Below, one piece after another: positions 43,215-52,750 of a DNA stretch of 64,000 bases (within the stretch, counting starts at the first letter, position 1; every line of letters starts with the position of its first letter). Source of the DNA: Phaeospirillum tilakii (GTDB lineage: Bacteria; Pseudomonadota; Alphaproteobacteria; Rhodospirillales; Magnetospirillaceae); NCBI RefSeq assembly GCF_042683125.1, contig NZ_JBHUIY010000002.1, positions 124,001 to 188,000 on the forward strand, in the 5' to 3' direction. The translations under genes and the position numbers were made by a program. Below the pieces are notes generated by a model that was given only the letters and a program-made list of their open reading frames with translations, did not search any database and had not been told where the DNA came from.

Positions 43215-44483
43215 ATGGGATGTGATGACGTCGTTCCTCTGCGGGAACGCGGCCAGCGCGAGGTCTTCTGCGGCCTCGCGCCGATCGTCTGGCTGCACCG
43301 CAAGATCCAGGACGCCTTTTTCCTGGTGGTGGGGTCGCGCACCTGCGCCCACCTGATTCAGTCGGCGGCGGGGGTGATGATCTTCGCCGAGCCGCGCTTC
43401 GCCACCGCGATCATCGAGGATCGCGATCTGGCCGGCCGCGCCGACGCCAATGCCGAACTCGACCGGATCGTGACCCGGCTGCTCGAACGCCGCCCCGACA
43501 TCCGGATGCTGTTCCTGGTCGGCTCCTGTCCGTCTGAGGTGATCAAGCTCGACCTCGACCTCGCCGCCGACCGGCTGATGCGGGCCCAGGGCGGGCGGGT
43601 GCGGATCGTCGCCTATTCCGGCAGCGGTCTCGACACCACCTTCACCCAGGGCGAGGATGCCTGTCTCGCCGCGCTGGTGCCGCAGCTGCCGGCCCTGCCG
43701 GCCGGGGCCGGGCGCTCGCTGCTGGTGGTCGGCTCGCTGGCCGAGGTGGTCGAGGGCCAGCTCGAACGGCTGTTCGCCGGGCTCGGCATCGAGCGGGTGC
43801 GCTTCTTCCCGCCGCGCCGCTCCGACGATCTGCCGCCGGTCGGGCCGGACAGCGTGGTGCTGCTGGCCCATCCCTTCCTCGCCACCACCGCCCGCGCGCT
43901 GGAGCAGAAGGGGGCGACGGTGCTGACCGCGCCGTTCCCGTTCGGGGCCGAGGGCACCACCCTGTGGCTCCAGGCCGCCGCCACCGCCTTCGGGGTGCCG
44001 GCCGAGCGGTTCGAGGCGGTCACCGCCCCGGCGGCGGCGCGCGCGGCCAAGGCGCTCGACCGCTTCCGTCCCGAACTGGAAGGCAAGCGGATCTTCTTCT
44101 TCCCGGATTCGCAGATCGAGATCCCGCTGGCCCGTTTCCTGGCCCGCGAACTGGGGATGGAGCTGGTCGAGGTGGGCACCCCCTATCTCCACCGCCAGCA
44201 TCTCGCCCCCGAACTGGCCCTGCTGCCGGACGGCACCCGCCTGTCCGAGGGTCAGGATCTCGAACGCCAGCTCGACCGCTGTCGCGCCGACCGTCCCGAC
44301 CTGGTGGTGTGCGGCCTCGGGCTGGCCAATCCGTTCGAATCCGAGGGGATCGCCACCAAGTGGTCGATCGAACTTCTTTTTACCCCGATCCAAGGCTATG
44401 ATCAGGCCGGCGATCTGGCCGAGCTGTTCGCCAGGCCGTTGTTGCGCCGGTCACGGCTGGTGGAGCTTGCGCCATGCAACTGA
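43215..44483 (+). CDS. bchN: Light-independent protochlorophyllide reductase subunit N
   Basis: A 422-aa NifD-like subunit that, with BchB, forms the catalytic component of dark-operative protochlorophyllide reductase. Its three [4Fe-4S] ligands are C19 (REVFCGLAP), C44 (GSRTCAHLI) and C105 (LVGSCPSEVIK); the fourth ligand comes from BchB D36. The C-terminus has GLGLANPFESEGIATKWSIE. ATG 43215 shares a base with the stop of a 13-codon ORF (TAATG). bchB overlaps its end by 10 bp. The enzyme is oxygen-sensitive, consistent with anaerobic phototrophy. Confidence 0.97.
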   Translation: MGCDDVVPLRERGQREVFCGLAPIVWLHRKIQDAFFLVVGSRTCAHLIQSAAGVMIFAEPRFATAIIEDRDLAGRADANAELDRIVTRLLERRPDIRMLFLVGSCPSEVIKLDLDLAADRLMRAQGGRVRIVAYSGSGLDTTFTQGEDACLAALVPQLPALPAGAGRSLLVVGSLAEVVEGQLERLFAGLGIERVRFFPPRRSDDLPPVGPDSVVLLAHPFLATTARALEQKGATVLTAPFPFGAEGTTLWLQAAATAFGVPAERFEAVTAPAAARAAKALDRFRPELEGKRIFFFPDSQIEIPLARFLARELGMELVEVGTPYLHRQHLAPELALLPDGTRLSEGQDLERQLDRCRADRPDLVVCGLGLANPFESEGIATKWSIELLFTPIQGYDQAGDLAELFARPLLRRSRLVELAPCN

Positions 44484-46114
44484 CCCTCTGGACCTACGAG
44501 GGGCCGTCCCACATCGGCGCGATGCGTGTCGTCGCCGCGATGACCGGCGTTCATTTCGTGCTGCACGCCCCGCAGGGCGATTCCTACGCCGACCTGCTGT
44601 TCACCATGATCGAGCGCGGCCGCAAGCGGCCGCCGGTGACCTACACCAGCTTCCAGGCCCGTGACCTCGCCGGCAACACCAGCGAGATGTTCAAGACCGC
44701 CGCGCGCGACGCGATCGCCCGCTTCCAGCCCCAGGCGCTGGTGGTGGGCTCCTCCTGCACCGCCGAACTGTTGCAGGACGACACCGGCGGGCTGGCGCGG
44801 GCGATGGGGCTGCCGATCCCGGTGATCCCGGTCGAGCTGTCGGCCTTCCTGCGCAAGGAGAACTGGGGCGCGGGCGAGACCTTCTATCAGCTGGTGCGCG
44901 GGCTGGCCGGCCCGCACGTCCCGGCCCCGGGCACGCCGCGCCCGGCCCGGCCCGAGGGCCAGCGGCCGCGCTGCAACCTGCTCGGCGCCACCTCGCTCGG
45001 CTTCCGCCATCGCGACGACATCGTCGAGGTCACCCGTCTGCTCGACCGGCTCGGCATCGACGTCCATGTCTGCGCCCCGCTCGGGGCCAGCCCGGCCGAT
45101 CTCGCCCGCCTGGGCGAGGCCGATTTCAACGTCGTGCTCTATCCCGAGGTGGCGCAGTCGGCGGCGGAATGGCTGAAGCGCAGCTTCGGCCAGCCCTTCG
45201 TCGCCACCGTGCCGCTCGGCGTCGGCGCCACCCTCGACTTCATCCGCGAGGTGGCGGCGCTGGCCGGGGTCGATCCGGCCCCGCTGCTGGCGGCGCCGGC
45301 CACCCGGCTGCCGTGGTATTCGCGCTCGGTCGATTCGAACTACCTGACCGGCAAGCGGGTGTTCATCTTCGGTGACGCCACCCACGCCATCGCCGCCGCC
45401 CGGGTCGCCACCAAGGAATTCGGCTTCACCGTGGTCGGGCTCGGTTCCTACTCGCGCGAACGCGCCCGCGACGTCCGCGACGCCGCCAAGCTGTACGGCG
45501 TCGAGGCGCTGATCACCGACGATTACCTCGAGGTCGAGGCCAAGGTGGCCGAGGCCACCCCCGATCTGGTGCTCGGCACCCAGATGGAACGCCATGTCGC
45601 CAAGCGGCTCGGCGTGCCCTGCGCGGTGATTTCGGCCCCGGTCCATGTCCAGGACTTCCCGGCCCGCTCGGCCCCCCAGATGGGGTTCGAGGGCGCCAAC
45701 GTCCTGTTCGATACCTGGATCCATCCGCTGATGATGGGGCTTGAGGAGCATCTGTTGCAGATGTTCCGTCACGATTTCGAATTCCACGAGGAGGCGGCGC
45801 CGTCCCATCTCGGCGGCGCCGCGGTCGAGCGCAGCGCCGAACCGGTGGCCGTCGCCGCCGCGCCGGTCGCGCCCGCCCCGGCCGAGGCCGTTCCGGCCGC
45901 CGCTCCCGCCGCTGTTGCCCCCGCCGCCGCTCCGGCGGCTCCCGCCAACGGGACACCGTCCTGGACCCCGGAAGCGGAAAAGGAGTTGCTCAAGGTGCCG
46001 TTCTTCGTGCGCGGCAAGGCCCGCCGCAACACCGAACGGTTCGCCCGCGAGCGTGGTCTGGCCCAAATTACCGTTGAGGCGCTTTATGATGCAAAAGCCA
46101 ATGTCGGGCGCTGA
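44474..46114 (+). CDS. bchB: Light-independent protochlorophyllide reductase subunit B
   Basis: A 546-aa NifK-like partner of BchN. The N-terminus MQLTLWTYEGPSHIGAMRV is diagnostic, and D36 (HAPQGDSYADLLF) is the unusual aspartate ligand of the shared cluster. VVGSSCTAELLQDDTGGLA and PVHVQDFPARSAPQMGFEGANVLFDTW contain the substrate-side residues. After about residue 445 there is an Ala/Pro-rich linker and then the small C-terminal domain (WTPEAEKELLKVPFFVRGKARRNTERFARERG) found in BchB/ChlB. Its 3' end overlaps bchH by 29 bp. Confidence 0.97.
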   Translation: MQLTLWTYEGPSHIGAMRVVAAMTGVHFVLHAPQGDSYADLLFTMIERGRKRPPVTYTSFQARDLAGNTSEMFKTAARDAIARFQPQALVVGSSCTAELLQDDTGGLARAMGLPIPVIPVELSAFLRKENWGAGETFYQLVRGLAGPHVPAPGTPRPARPEGQRPRCNLLGATSLGFRHRDDIVEVTRLLDRLGIDVHVCAPLGASPADLARLGEADFNVVLYPEVAQSAAEWLKRSFGQPFVATVPLGVGATLDFIREVAALAGVDPAPLLAAPATRLPWYSRSVDSNYLTGKRVFIFGDATHAIAAARVATKEFGFTVVGLGSYSRERARDVRDAAKLYGVEALITDDYLEVEAKVAEATPDLVLGTQMERHVAKRLGVPCAVISAPVHVQDFPARSAPQMGFEGANVLFDTWIHPLMMGLEEHLLQMFRHDFEFHEEAAPSHLGGAAVERSAEPVAVAAAPVAPAPAEAVPAAAPAAVAPAAAPAAPANGTPSWTPEAEKELLKVPFFVRGKARRNTERFARERGLAQITVEALYDAKANVGR

Positions 46115-49100
46115 CGCGACGCCGATCCGCGTCGTCATCGTGACGATGGACAGCCACCTCTCGGCGGCGGTGGACCGGGCGCGCGAGGTGCTGCGGCAGG
46201 AAGTGCCCTCCCTCGAACTCGACATCCATTCGGCCGACGAATATTGCAACGATGCCGGCGCCCTGGCCGCCTGCGTCCGTGACATCGAGCGGGCGGACAT
46301 CGTCGTCGCCTGCATGCTGTTCCTCGACGAGCATATCCGCGCCGTGCTGCCGGCGCTGACCGCGCGGCGCGACGCCTGCGACGCGATGCTGTGCTGCCTG
46401 TCGGCCAGCGAGGTGATGAAGCTGACCAAGCTGGGCCGGTTCTCGATGAACGGCGAGGCCAAGGGCATCATGGCCCTGCTGAAGAAGCTGAAGGGCGGCG
46501 AGAAGAAGGACGGCACCAGCGGCCAGGGCCAGATGAAGATGCTGCGTCAGCTGCCCAAGCTGATGCGCTTCATCCCCGGCACCGCCCAGGACGTCCGCGC
46601 CTATTTCCTCTGCCTGCAATATTGGCTGGCCGGTTCCGACGACAACGTCGCCAACATGATCCGGCTGCTGATCGAGCGTTACGCCTCCGGCCCGCGCAAG
46701 GATCTGGCCCATGCGGTCAAGGTGCAGGACCCGATCGAATATCCGGATGTCGGCCTTTACCACCCCAAGGCCAAGAACCGCATCGTCAGCAAGCTCGAGG
46801 ATCTGCCCCCCCATGCCGGGCTCGCCGGCACCGTCGGCGTGCTGGTGCTGCGCTCCTACGTGCTGGCCGGCAATTCGGCCCATTATGACGGGGTGATCGC
46901 CGCGCTGGAGGCCAAGGGGCTGCGGGTGATCCCGGCCTTCGCCAGCGGGCTCGACCCGCGCGAGGCGATCGAGGCGTTCTTCTTCAAGGACGGCGTCCCG
47001 ACCATCGACCTGATGCTGTCGCTGACCGGCTTCTCGCTGGTCGGCGGCCCGGCCTACAACGACGCCCGCTCGGCCGAATCGGTGCTGGCCCGGCTCGACG
47101 TGCCCTATGCCGCCGCCCACGCGGTCGAGTTCCAGACCCTCGACCAGTGGCGCGCCGACAATCGCGGCCTGATGCCGGTCGAGGCGACGATGATGGTGGC
47201 GCTGCCGGAACTCGACGGCGCGATCCTGCCGATGACCTATGGCGGCCGTCCCGCCACCCCCGAGGGCCAGAAGCGGCGCGAAATGGTGGCCGAGCCGGAG
47301 CGGGCCGACACCCTGGCCGCCCGCGTGCTGAAGCTGGTCACCCTGCGCCGCACCGAGCGGGCCCAGCGCAAGGTCGCGGTGGTGCTGTTCAACTTCCCGC
47401 CCAATGCCGGCAAGGTCGGCACCGCCGCCTTCCTGGCGGTGTTCCCGTCGATCTTCAACACCCTGAAGGCGATGAAGGCGGCCGGCTACAGCGTCGATCT
47501 GCCCGAGAACGCCGACGCGCTGCGCGAGTCGCTGCTCCAGGGCAATGCCGCGCTGCACGGGACTCCGGCCAACGTCGCCGCCAAGATCCCGGCCGAGGAC
47601 CATGTCCGCCGCGAGCGTTACCTCAAGGAGCTTGAGGCGACCTGGGGCCCGGCCCCCGGCCGGCAGCAGTCGGACGGCGCCAACATCTTCGTGCTGGGCC
47701 AGAGCTTCGGCAACGTCTTCGTCGGCGTCCAGCCCGCCTTCGGCTACGAGGGCGACCCGATGCGGCTGCTGTTCGAGCGCGGCTTCTCGCCGACCCACGC
47801 CTTCTCGGCGTTCTATCGCTGGATCCGCGACGATTTCGGCGCCCATGCCGTGCTGCATTTCGGCACCCACGGCGCGCTGGAATTCATGCCGGGCAAGCAG
47901 TCGGGCCTGTCGGGCGAATGCTGGCCGGACCGGATGATCTCCGATCTGCCCAATTTCTATCTCTACGCCTCGAACAACCCGTCGGAAGGCTCGATCGCCA
48001 AGCGCCGGGCCGGGGCGACCCTGATCTCCTACCTGACCCCGCCGATCACCCATTCCGGGCTGTATCGCGGCCTCCAGGATCTCAAATCCTCGATCGACCG
48101 CTGGCGTCAGCTTGAGCCGGATTCCGATCCGGAGCAGCGCGCCTCGCTGGCCGAGCTGATCCAGGCCCAGGCGGCCCAGGTCGATCTCGCCCAGCTTGAG
48201 CCGGCCTGGACCGAAGAGGAACGCCAGAGCCGGGTCGAGACGCTCAACACCGAGCTGCTCGAACTGGAGATGACCCTGATCCCCAACGGCCTGCACGTGG
48301 TCGGCGAGCCCGACAGCGCGGCCGAGCGGGCCGACATGATCGAGGCGGCCGGGATCACCGATCCCGAGGAGCGGGCCCGGGTCGATGCCCTGCTGGCCGA
48401 GGATTCCGAGATCCCGGCGATCCTGCGCGCCCTCGACGGCCGCTACATCCACCCCGCCCCGGGCGGCGACCTGCTGCGCACCACCGACGTGCTGCCGACC
48501 GGCCGCAACCTGCACGGCTTCGATCCGTTCCGCATCCCCAGCGCCTTCGCGGTCAAGGACGGCGCCCGTCAGGCCGCCCGCATCCTCGCCCGCCATCAGG
48601 CCGACGGCCACGGCGTGCCGGAGACGGTGGCGATGGTGTTGTGGGGCACCGACAACCTCAAGAGCGAGGGCGGCCCGATCGCCCAGGCGCTGTGGCTGAT
48701 GGGGGCGGAACCCCGCCAGGATTCCTACGGCCGGGTCTGCGGCGCCCAATTGATCCCGCTCGAAACCCTGGGCCGGCCGCGCATCGACGTGGTGCTGACC
48801 CTGTCCGGCATCTTCCGCGACCTGCTGCCGTTGCAGACCCGGATGCTGGCCGAGGCGGCGCTGCTCGCCGCCGGGGCCGACGAGCCGGTGGAGCAGAACT
48901 TCGTCCGCAAGCACGCCAAGGCGATCATGGACTCGACCGGCTGCGAACTGGCCGAGGCGGCGCTCCGGGTGTTCGGCAACGAGGACGGGGCCTACGGCGC
49001 CAACGTCAACCAGCTGGTCGAGGCCGGCGCCTGGGACGACGAGGACGAACTGGCCGACGCCTACCAGAAGCGCAAGGGCTTCGCCTTCGGCGTCACCGGC

Positions 49101-49697
49101 AAGCCGGCCCGCAACGACGCGGTGCTCAACCAGTTGCTGGCCAGCGTCGATGTCACCTACCAGAACATCGATTCGGTCGAGGTCGGCGTCACCACCATCG
49201 ACCATTATTTCGACTCGCTGGGCGGCATCACCCGCGCGGTCAAGCGGGCCCGCGGCGGCGCCTCGGCCCAGACCTATATCGGCGATCAGACCCATGGCGA
49301 GGGCACGGTGCGCACCCTGTCCGAGCAGGTCTCGCTCGAGACCCGCACCCGCACCCTCAATCCGAAATGGTACGAGGCGCTGCTCGAACACGGCTATGAG
49401 GGCGTGCGCGAGATCGAGGCCCAGGTCACCAACACCCTGGGCTGGTCGGCGACCACCGGCGAGGTGGCGCCGTGGGTCTACCGTCAGCTGACCGAGACCT
49501 ACATGCTCGATCCCGAGATGCGGGAACGGCTGGCCAAGCTCAACCCGGCCGCCTCGGCCAAGATCGCCAACCGCCTGATCGAGGCCCACGAACGCAACTA
49601 CTGGACCCCGGACGAGGAAACCTTGAAGATTCTGCAGGATGCCGGCCGCGAGCTGGAGGACCGCCTCGAAGGCGTCAATGTCGGAGAGGCGGCATGA
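46086..49697 (+). CDS. bchH: Magnesium chelatase subunit H
   Basis: The 1203-aa porphyrin-binding subunit of Mg-chelatase, which with BchI and BchD (not in the window) inserts Mg2+ into protoporphyrin IX at the branch from haem to bacteriochlorophyll. Evidence: RVVIVTMDSHLSAAVDRA start, YHPKAKNRIVSKLEDLPP, VLFNFPPNAGKVGTAAFL, the chelatase hallmark HFGTHGALEFMPGKQSGLSGECWPD, NNPSEGSIAKRRAGATLISYLTPPIT and PTGRNLHGFDPFRIPSAFA. Three in-frame ATGs (46086, 46089, 46101) are possible; the first is used. ATGA overlap with bchL. Confidence 0.97.
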   Translation: MMQKPMSGADATPIRVVIVTMDSHLSAAVDRAREVLRQEVPSLELDIHSADEYCNDAGALAACVRDIERADIVVACMLFLDEHIRAVLPALTARRDACDAMLCCLSASEVMKLTKLGRFSMNGEAKGIMALLKKLKGGEKKDGTSGQGQMKMLRQLPKLMRFIPGTAQDVRAYFLCLQYWLAGSDDNVANMIRLLIERYASGPRKDLAHAVKVQDPIEYPDVGLYHPKAKNRIVSKLEDLPPHAGLAGTVGVLVLRSYVLAGNSAHYDGVIAALEAKGLRVIPAFASGLDPREAIEAFFFKDGVPTIDLMLSLTGFSLVGGPAYNDARSAESVLARLDVPYAAAHAVEFQTLDQWRADNRGLMPVEATMMVALPELDGAILPMTYGGRPATPEGQKRREMVAEPERADTLAARVLKLVTLRRTERAQRKVAVVLFNFPPNAGKVGTAAFLAVFPSIFNTLKAMKAAGYSVDLPENADALRESLLQGNAALHGTPANVAAKIPAEDHVRRERYLKELEATWGPAPGRQQSDGANIFVLGQSFGNVFVGVQPAFGYEGDPMRLLFERGFSPTHAFSAFYRWIRDDFGAHAVLHFGTHGALEFMPGKQSGLSGECWPDRMISDLPNFYLYASNNPSEGSIAKRRAGATLISYLTPPITHSGLYRGLQDLKSSIDRWRQLEPDSDPEQRASLAELIQAQAAQVDLAQLEPAWTEEERQSRVETLNTELLELEMTLIPNGLHVVGEPDSAAERADMIEAAGITDPEERARVDALLAEDSEIPAILRALDGRYIHPAPGGDLLRTTDVLPTGRNLHGFDPFRIPSAFAVKDGARQAARILARHQADGHGVPETVAMVLWGTDNLKSEGGPIAQALWLMGAEPRQDSYGRVCGAQLIPLETLGRPRIDVVLTLSGIFRDLLPLQTRMLAEAALLAAGADEPVEQNFVRKHAKAIMDSTGCELAEAALRVFGNEDGAYGANVNQLVEAGAWDDEDELADAYQKRKGFAFGVTGKPARNDAVLNQLLASVDVTYQNIDSVEVGVTTIDHYFDSLGGITRAVKRARGGASAQTYIGDQTHGEGTVRTLSEQVSLETRTRTLNPKWYEALLEHGYEGVREIEAQVTNTLGWSATTGEVAPWVYRQLTETYMLDPEMRERLAKLNPAASAKIANRLIEAHERNYWTPDEETLKILQDAGRELEDRLEGVNVGEAA

Positions 49698-50593
49698 CCG
49701 ATCGCTGTGACGATCCCTCCGCCTGTCCCGACGACGAGGGCAGCAGCCAGGTGAGCCTCGATCCCCGGGTCAAGATCGGCTCGGCCAAGGTGTTCACCAT
49801 CTATGGCAAGGGCGGCATCGGCAAATCGACCACCTCGTCCAATCTGGCGGTGGCGTTCTCGAAGCTGGGCAAGCGGACGCTGCTGATCGGCTGCGACCCC
49901 AAGCACGATTCGACCTTCACCCTGACCAAGCGGCTGACCACCACGGTGATCGACGTGCTGGAGGAGGTCGATTACCACCCCGAGGAGCTCAGGACCGAGG
50001 ATTTCGTGTTCGAGGGCTATAACGGGGTGATGTGCGTCGAGGCCGGCGGCCCGCCCGCCGGCACCGGCTGCGGCGGCTATGTCGTCGGCCAGACCGTCAA
50101 GCTGCTGAAGGAACACCATCTGCTCGACGAGACCGACGTGGTGGTGTTCGACGTGCTGGGCGACGTGGTGTGCGGCGGCTTCGCCGCGCCGCTGCATTAC
50201 GCCGACCGGGCGGTGATCGTCGCCGCCAACGATTTCGACTCGATCTTCGCGATGAACCGGATCATCGCCGCGATCCAGGCCAAGGCGCGCGATTACCCGG
50301 TGCGGGTCGGCGGCATGGTCGCCAACCGCAGCGCGGCGACCGACCAGATCGACAAGTTCAACGCGATGGCCGGGATGAAGCGGCTGGCGCACATGCCTGA
50401 ACTCGACGTGATCCGCAAGAGCCGGTTGCAGAAATCGACCCTGTTCGAGCTGGATGCCACCAATCCGGACGTCGCCAAGGCCCAGGCGGAATATCTCGCC
50501 CTCGCCACTCAATTGTGGAACGGGGTCGAGCCGCTCGAGTCGGCGCACGCGCTCAAGGACCGCGAAATCTTCGATCTGTTGGGATTCAATTGA
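49694..50593 (+). CDS. bchL: Light-independent protochlorophyllide reductase iron protein
   Basis: A 299-aa NifH-like homodimeric ATPase that donates electrons to BchNB. The P-loop is YGKGGIGKSTTSSN (about 37-50). C126 (GTGCGGY) and C160 (DVVCGGF) are the bridging [4Fe-4S] ligands, with the same 34-residue spacing as in nitrogenase iron protein. GCDPKHDSTFTLT and the 27-residue Asp/Ser-rich N-terminal extension distinguish BchL from NifH. Coupled to bchH (ATGA) and bchM (TGATG). Confidence 0.97.
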   Translation: MTDRCDDPSACPDDEGSSQVSLDPRVKIGSAKVFTIYGKGGIGKSTTSSNLAVAFSKLGKRTLLIGCDPKHDSTFTLTKRLTTTVIDVLEEVDYHPEELRTEDFVFEGYNGVMCVEAGGPPAGTGCGGYVVGQTVKLLKEHHLLDETDVVVFDVLGDVVCGGFAAPLHYADRAVIVAANDFDSIFAMNRIIAAIQAKARDYPVRVGGMVANRSAATDQIDKFNAMAGMKRLAHMPELDVIRKSRLQKSTLFELDATNPDVAKAQAEYLALATQLWNGVEPLESAHALKDREIFDLLGFN

Positions 50594-51291
50594 TGCCGAC
50601 CGCCAATTACCAGCAGCGGAAGGGGTGGGTCGCGACCTATTTCGACCGCACCGCCGCCGAGGCCTGGGCCAAGCTGACCTCGGACAGTCCGGTCAGCCGG
50701 ATTCGTGAAACCGTCCGCGCCGGGCGCGAGGAAATGCGCGCGACCCTGCTCGACTGGCTGCCGGCCGACATGACCGGGATGCGGCTGTTCGACGCCGGCT
50801 GCGGCACCGGGCTGCTGTCGGTCGAGGCCGCCCGCCGTGGCGCCGAGGTGGTGGCGATCGACCTGTCGCCGACCCTGATCGGCGTCGCCAAGGAACGGGT
50901 GCCGGCCGAACTGGCGGCGCGGATCGATTTCCGCTCGGGCGACATGCTCGATTCCTCGATCGGCCGGTTCGACTACACCGTGGCGATGGATTCGGTGATC
51001 CATTACGACACCCCCGACGCGGTCAAGATCATCGCCCAGTTGGCCAGCCGCACCGACCGGGGCGTGCTGTTCACCTTCGCCCCGCGCACCCCGCTGCTGA
51101 TGGCGATGCATTACGCCGGCAAGTTCTTCCCGCGCGGCGACCGGGGCCCGTCGATCGTGCCGGTGGCGGAAGAGGCGCTGGTCGCCCACATCGCCGCCAC
51201 CCCCGAATTGGCGGGCTGGAGTCCGGGACGAACCCGGCGTATTCTCACCGGGTTCTACAAGTCCCAGGCGCTGGAGTTGCGGCGGTCATGA
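50593..51291 (+). CDS. bchM: Magnesium-protoporphyrin IX O-methyltransferase
   Basis: A 232-aa SAM-dependent methyltransferase acting on the C13 propionate of Mg-protoporphyrin IX. The N-terminal YFDRTAAEAWAKLTSDSPVSRIR helix is typical of BchM. SAM motif I is MRLFDAGCGTGLLSVEAARRGAEVVAIDLS (about 62-91), followed by DFRSGDMLD and FDYTVAMDSVIHYD, the post-I/II motifs. The C-terminus GRTRRILTGFYKSQALEL is conserved. ATG overlaps the bchL TGA, and its own TGA overlaps lhaA. Confidence 0.96.
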   Translation: MPTANYQQRKGWVATYFDRTAAEAWAKLTSDSPVSRIRETVRAGREEMRATLLDWLPADMTGMRLFDAGCGTGLLSVEAARRGAEVVAIDLSPTLIGVAKERVPAELAARIDFRSGDMLDSSIGRFDYTVAMDSVIHYDTPDAVKIIAQLASRTDRGVLFTFAPRTPLLMAMHYAGKFFPRGDRGPSIVPVAEEALVAHIAATPELAGWSPGRTRRILTGFYKSQALELRRS

Positions 51292-52691
51292 AAAGGCTTT
51301 CCGGCAGCATCGCCCGGTCGTTGGTCAACATCGACACGCGGTACCTTCCGTTCGCCGACGTCGCCAGCCCGGATCTGCCGCTGAAGCGGCTGCTGCGCCT
51401 GTCGCTGTTCCAGATCACCGTCGGCATGGCCGGCGTGCTGGTGCTCGGCACGCTGAACCGGGTGATGATCGTCGAACTCGGCGTGCCAGCGTGGCTGGTG
51501 GCGCTGATGGTGGCGATTCCGCTGATTCTCGCCCCGTTCCGTACCGTGATCGGCTTCAAGTCGGATCATCACCGCTCGGTGCTGGGCTGGCGCCGCGTCC
51601 CCTACATCTGGATGGGGACGATGTTGCAGTTCGGCGGCCTGTCGATCATGCCGTTCGCCCTGCTGCTGCTGTCGGAGCCGAGCGCCGGCCCCAACGTGAT
51701 CGGCCAGATCGGGGCGGCGCTGGCCTTCCTGCTGGTCGGCGCCGGCATGCACACCGCCCAGACCGTCGGCCTCGCCCTGGCCGCCGACATGGCGCCCGAG
51801 CCGGCGCGGCCGCGGGTGGTGGCGATGATGTGCTCGATGATGGTGGTCGGCATGGTGGTCAGCGCGGTGGTGTTCTCCTCGCTGCTGGCCGAGTTCAGCC
51901 CGAAGCGGCTGATCGAGGTGGTGCAGGGGGCGGCCTTCGTCACCATGCTGCTCAATTCGATCGCGCTGTGGAAGCAGGAACCCCGCAACGCCGAGCGGGC
52001 CCTCGACAAGAGCGCGCCGCCGAAGTTCGGGGATGCGTGGCGTGAATTCATCGCCGCCGATCCGCGCGCGCTGCGCCGCCTCGCGGTGGTCGGCATCGGC
52101 GCCTTCGGCTTTTCGATGCAGGACGTCCTGCTCGAGCCGTTCGGCGGTCAGGTGCTGCACCTGCCGGTGGCGGTGACCACCCTGATGTTTTCCCTTTTCG
52201 CCATCGGTGGGGTGACCGGTTATGTGCTGACCGCGCGTCGGCTCGCGACCGGGGTCAACCCCCACCGTCTTGCCGCCATCGGCATCTTTGCCGGTCTGGT
52301 GGCGCTGTCGAGCCTGATCCTGTCCGCTCCGTTGCATTCGGTGCCGTTGTTCGGCCTGGGCACGCTGCTGATCGGGTTCGGTACCGGTCTGTTCGTCGCC
52401 TCGACCCTGTCCGATTCGATGGGACAGGCCAAGCATGGCGACAGCGGCCTCGCCCTGGGGGTTTGGGGGGCGGTTCAGGCTTCCGCCGCCGGCCTCGCCA
52501 TCGCATTCGGTGGCGTCGCCCGCGACGTGGTGTCGGGACTCGCCATCTCCGGGGCGTTTGGAGAGGCCTTCGCGGTGCCCGCAACCGGGTACGTGGCGGT
52601 CTACTGTTTTGAGATCGTGTTGTTGCTCGCCGCGTTGGTCGCCATTGTTCCCCTGGTACGGGCCCAGGGGGCGGTTGGCGCCCAGCGTTAG
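51288..52691 (+). CDS. lhaA: Light-harvesting 1 assembly protein LhaA (PucC family)
   Basis: A 467-aa 12-helix inner-membrane protein of the BCD/PucC family, needed for LH1 assembly in Rhodobacter relatives. The N-terminal cytoplasmic part ends ...LRLSLFQITVGMAGVLVLGTLNRVMIVELGVPAWL. FRTVIGFKSDHHRSVLGWRRVPYIWMGTMLQFGGL and AFGFSMQDVLLEPFGGQVLHLPV are signatures. It sits between bchM and puhA as in other purple bacteria. Promoters for puhA are known to lie inside these upstream genes in relatives; none was resolved here. Confidence 0.94.
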   Translation: MKRLSGSIARSLVNIDTRYLPFADVASPDLPLKRLLRLSLFQITVGMAGVLVLGTLNRVMIVELGVPAWLVALMVAIPLILAPFRTVIGFKSDHHRSVLGWRRVPYIWMGTMLQFGGLSIMPFALLLLSEPSAGPNVIGQIGAALAFLLVGAGMHTAQTVGLALAADMAPEPARPRVVAMMCSMMVVGMVVSAVVFSSLLAEFSPKRLIEVVQGAAFVTMLLNSIALWKQEPRNAERALDKSAPPKFGDAWREFIAADPRALRRLAVVGIGAFGFSMQDVLLEPFGGQVLHLPVAVTTLMFSLFAIGGVTGYVLTARRLATGVNPHRLAAIGIFAGLVALSSLILSAPLHSVPLFGLGTLLIGFGTGLFVASTLSDSMGQAKHGDSGLALGVWGAVQASAAGLAIAFGGVARDVVSGLAISGAFGEAFAVPATGYVAVYCFEIVLLLAALVAIVPLVRAQGAVGAQR

Positions 52692-52750
52692 TCAAAAGGG
52701 TCCGGTTTCGGCTGGATCTCCTCATTAATCTTTGCGATTGAGGTCATACC

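Noticed and set aside
49694..50593. bchL considered as nitrogenase iron protein nifH
   Set aside because: The N-terminal extension, GCDPKHDSTFTLT and position between bchH and bchM are specific to BchL. No nif genes are nearby.
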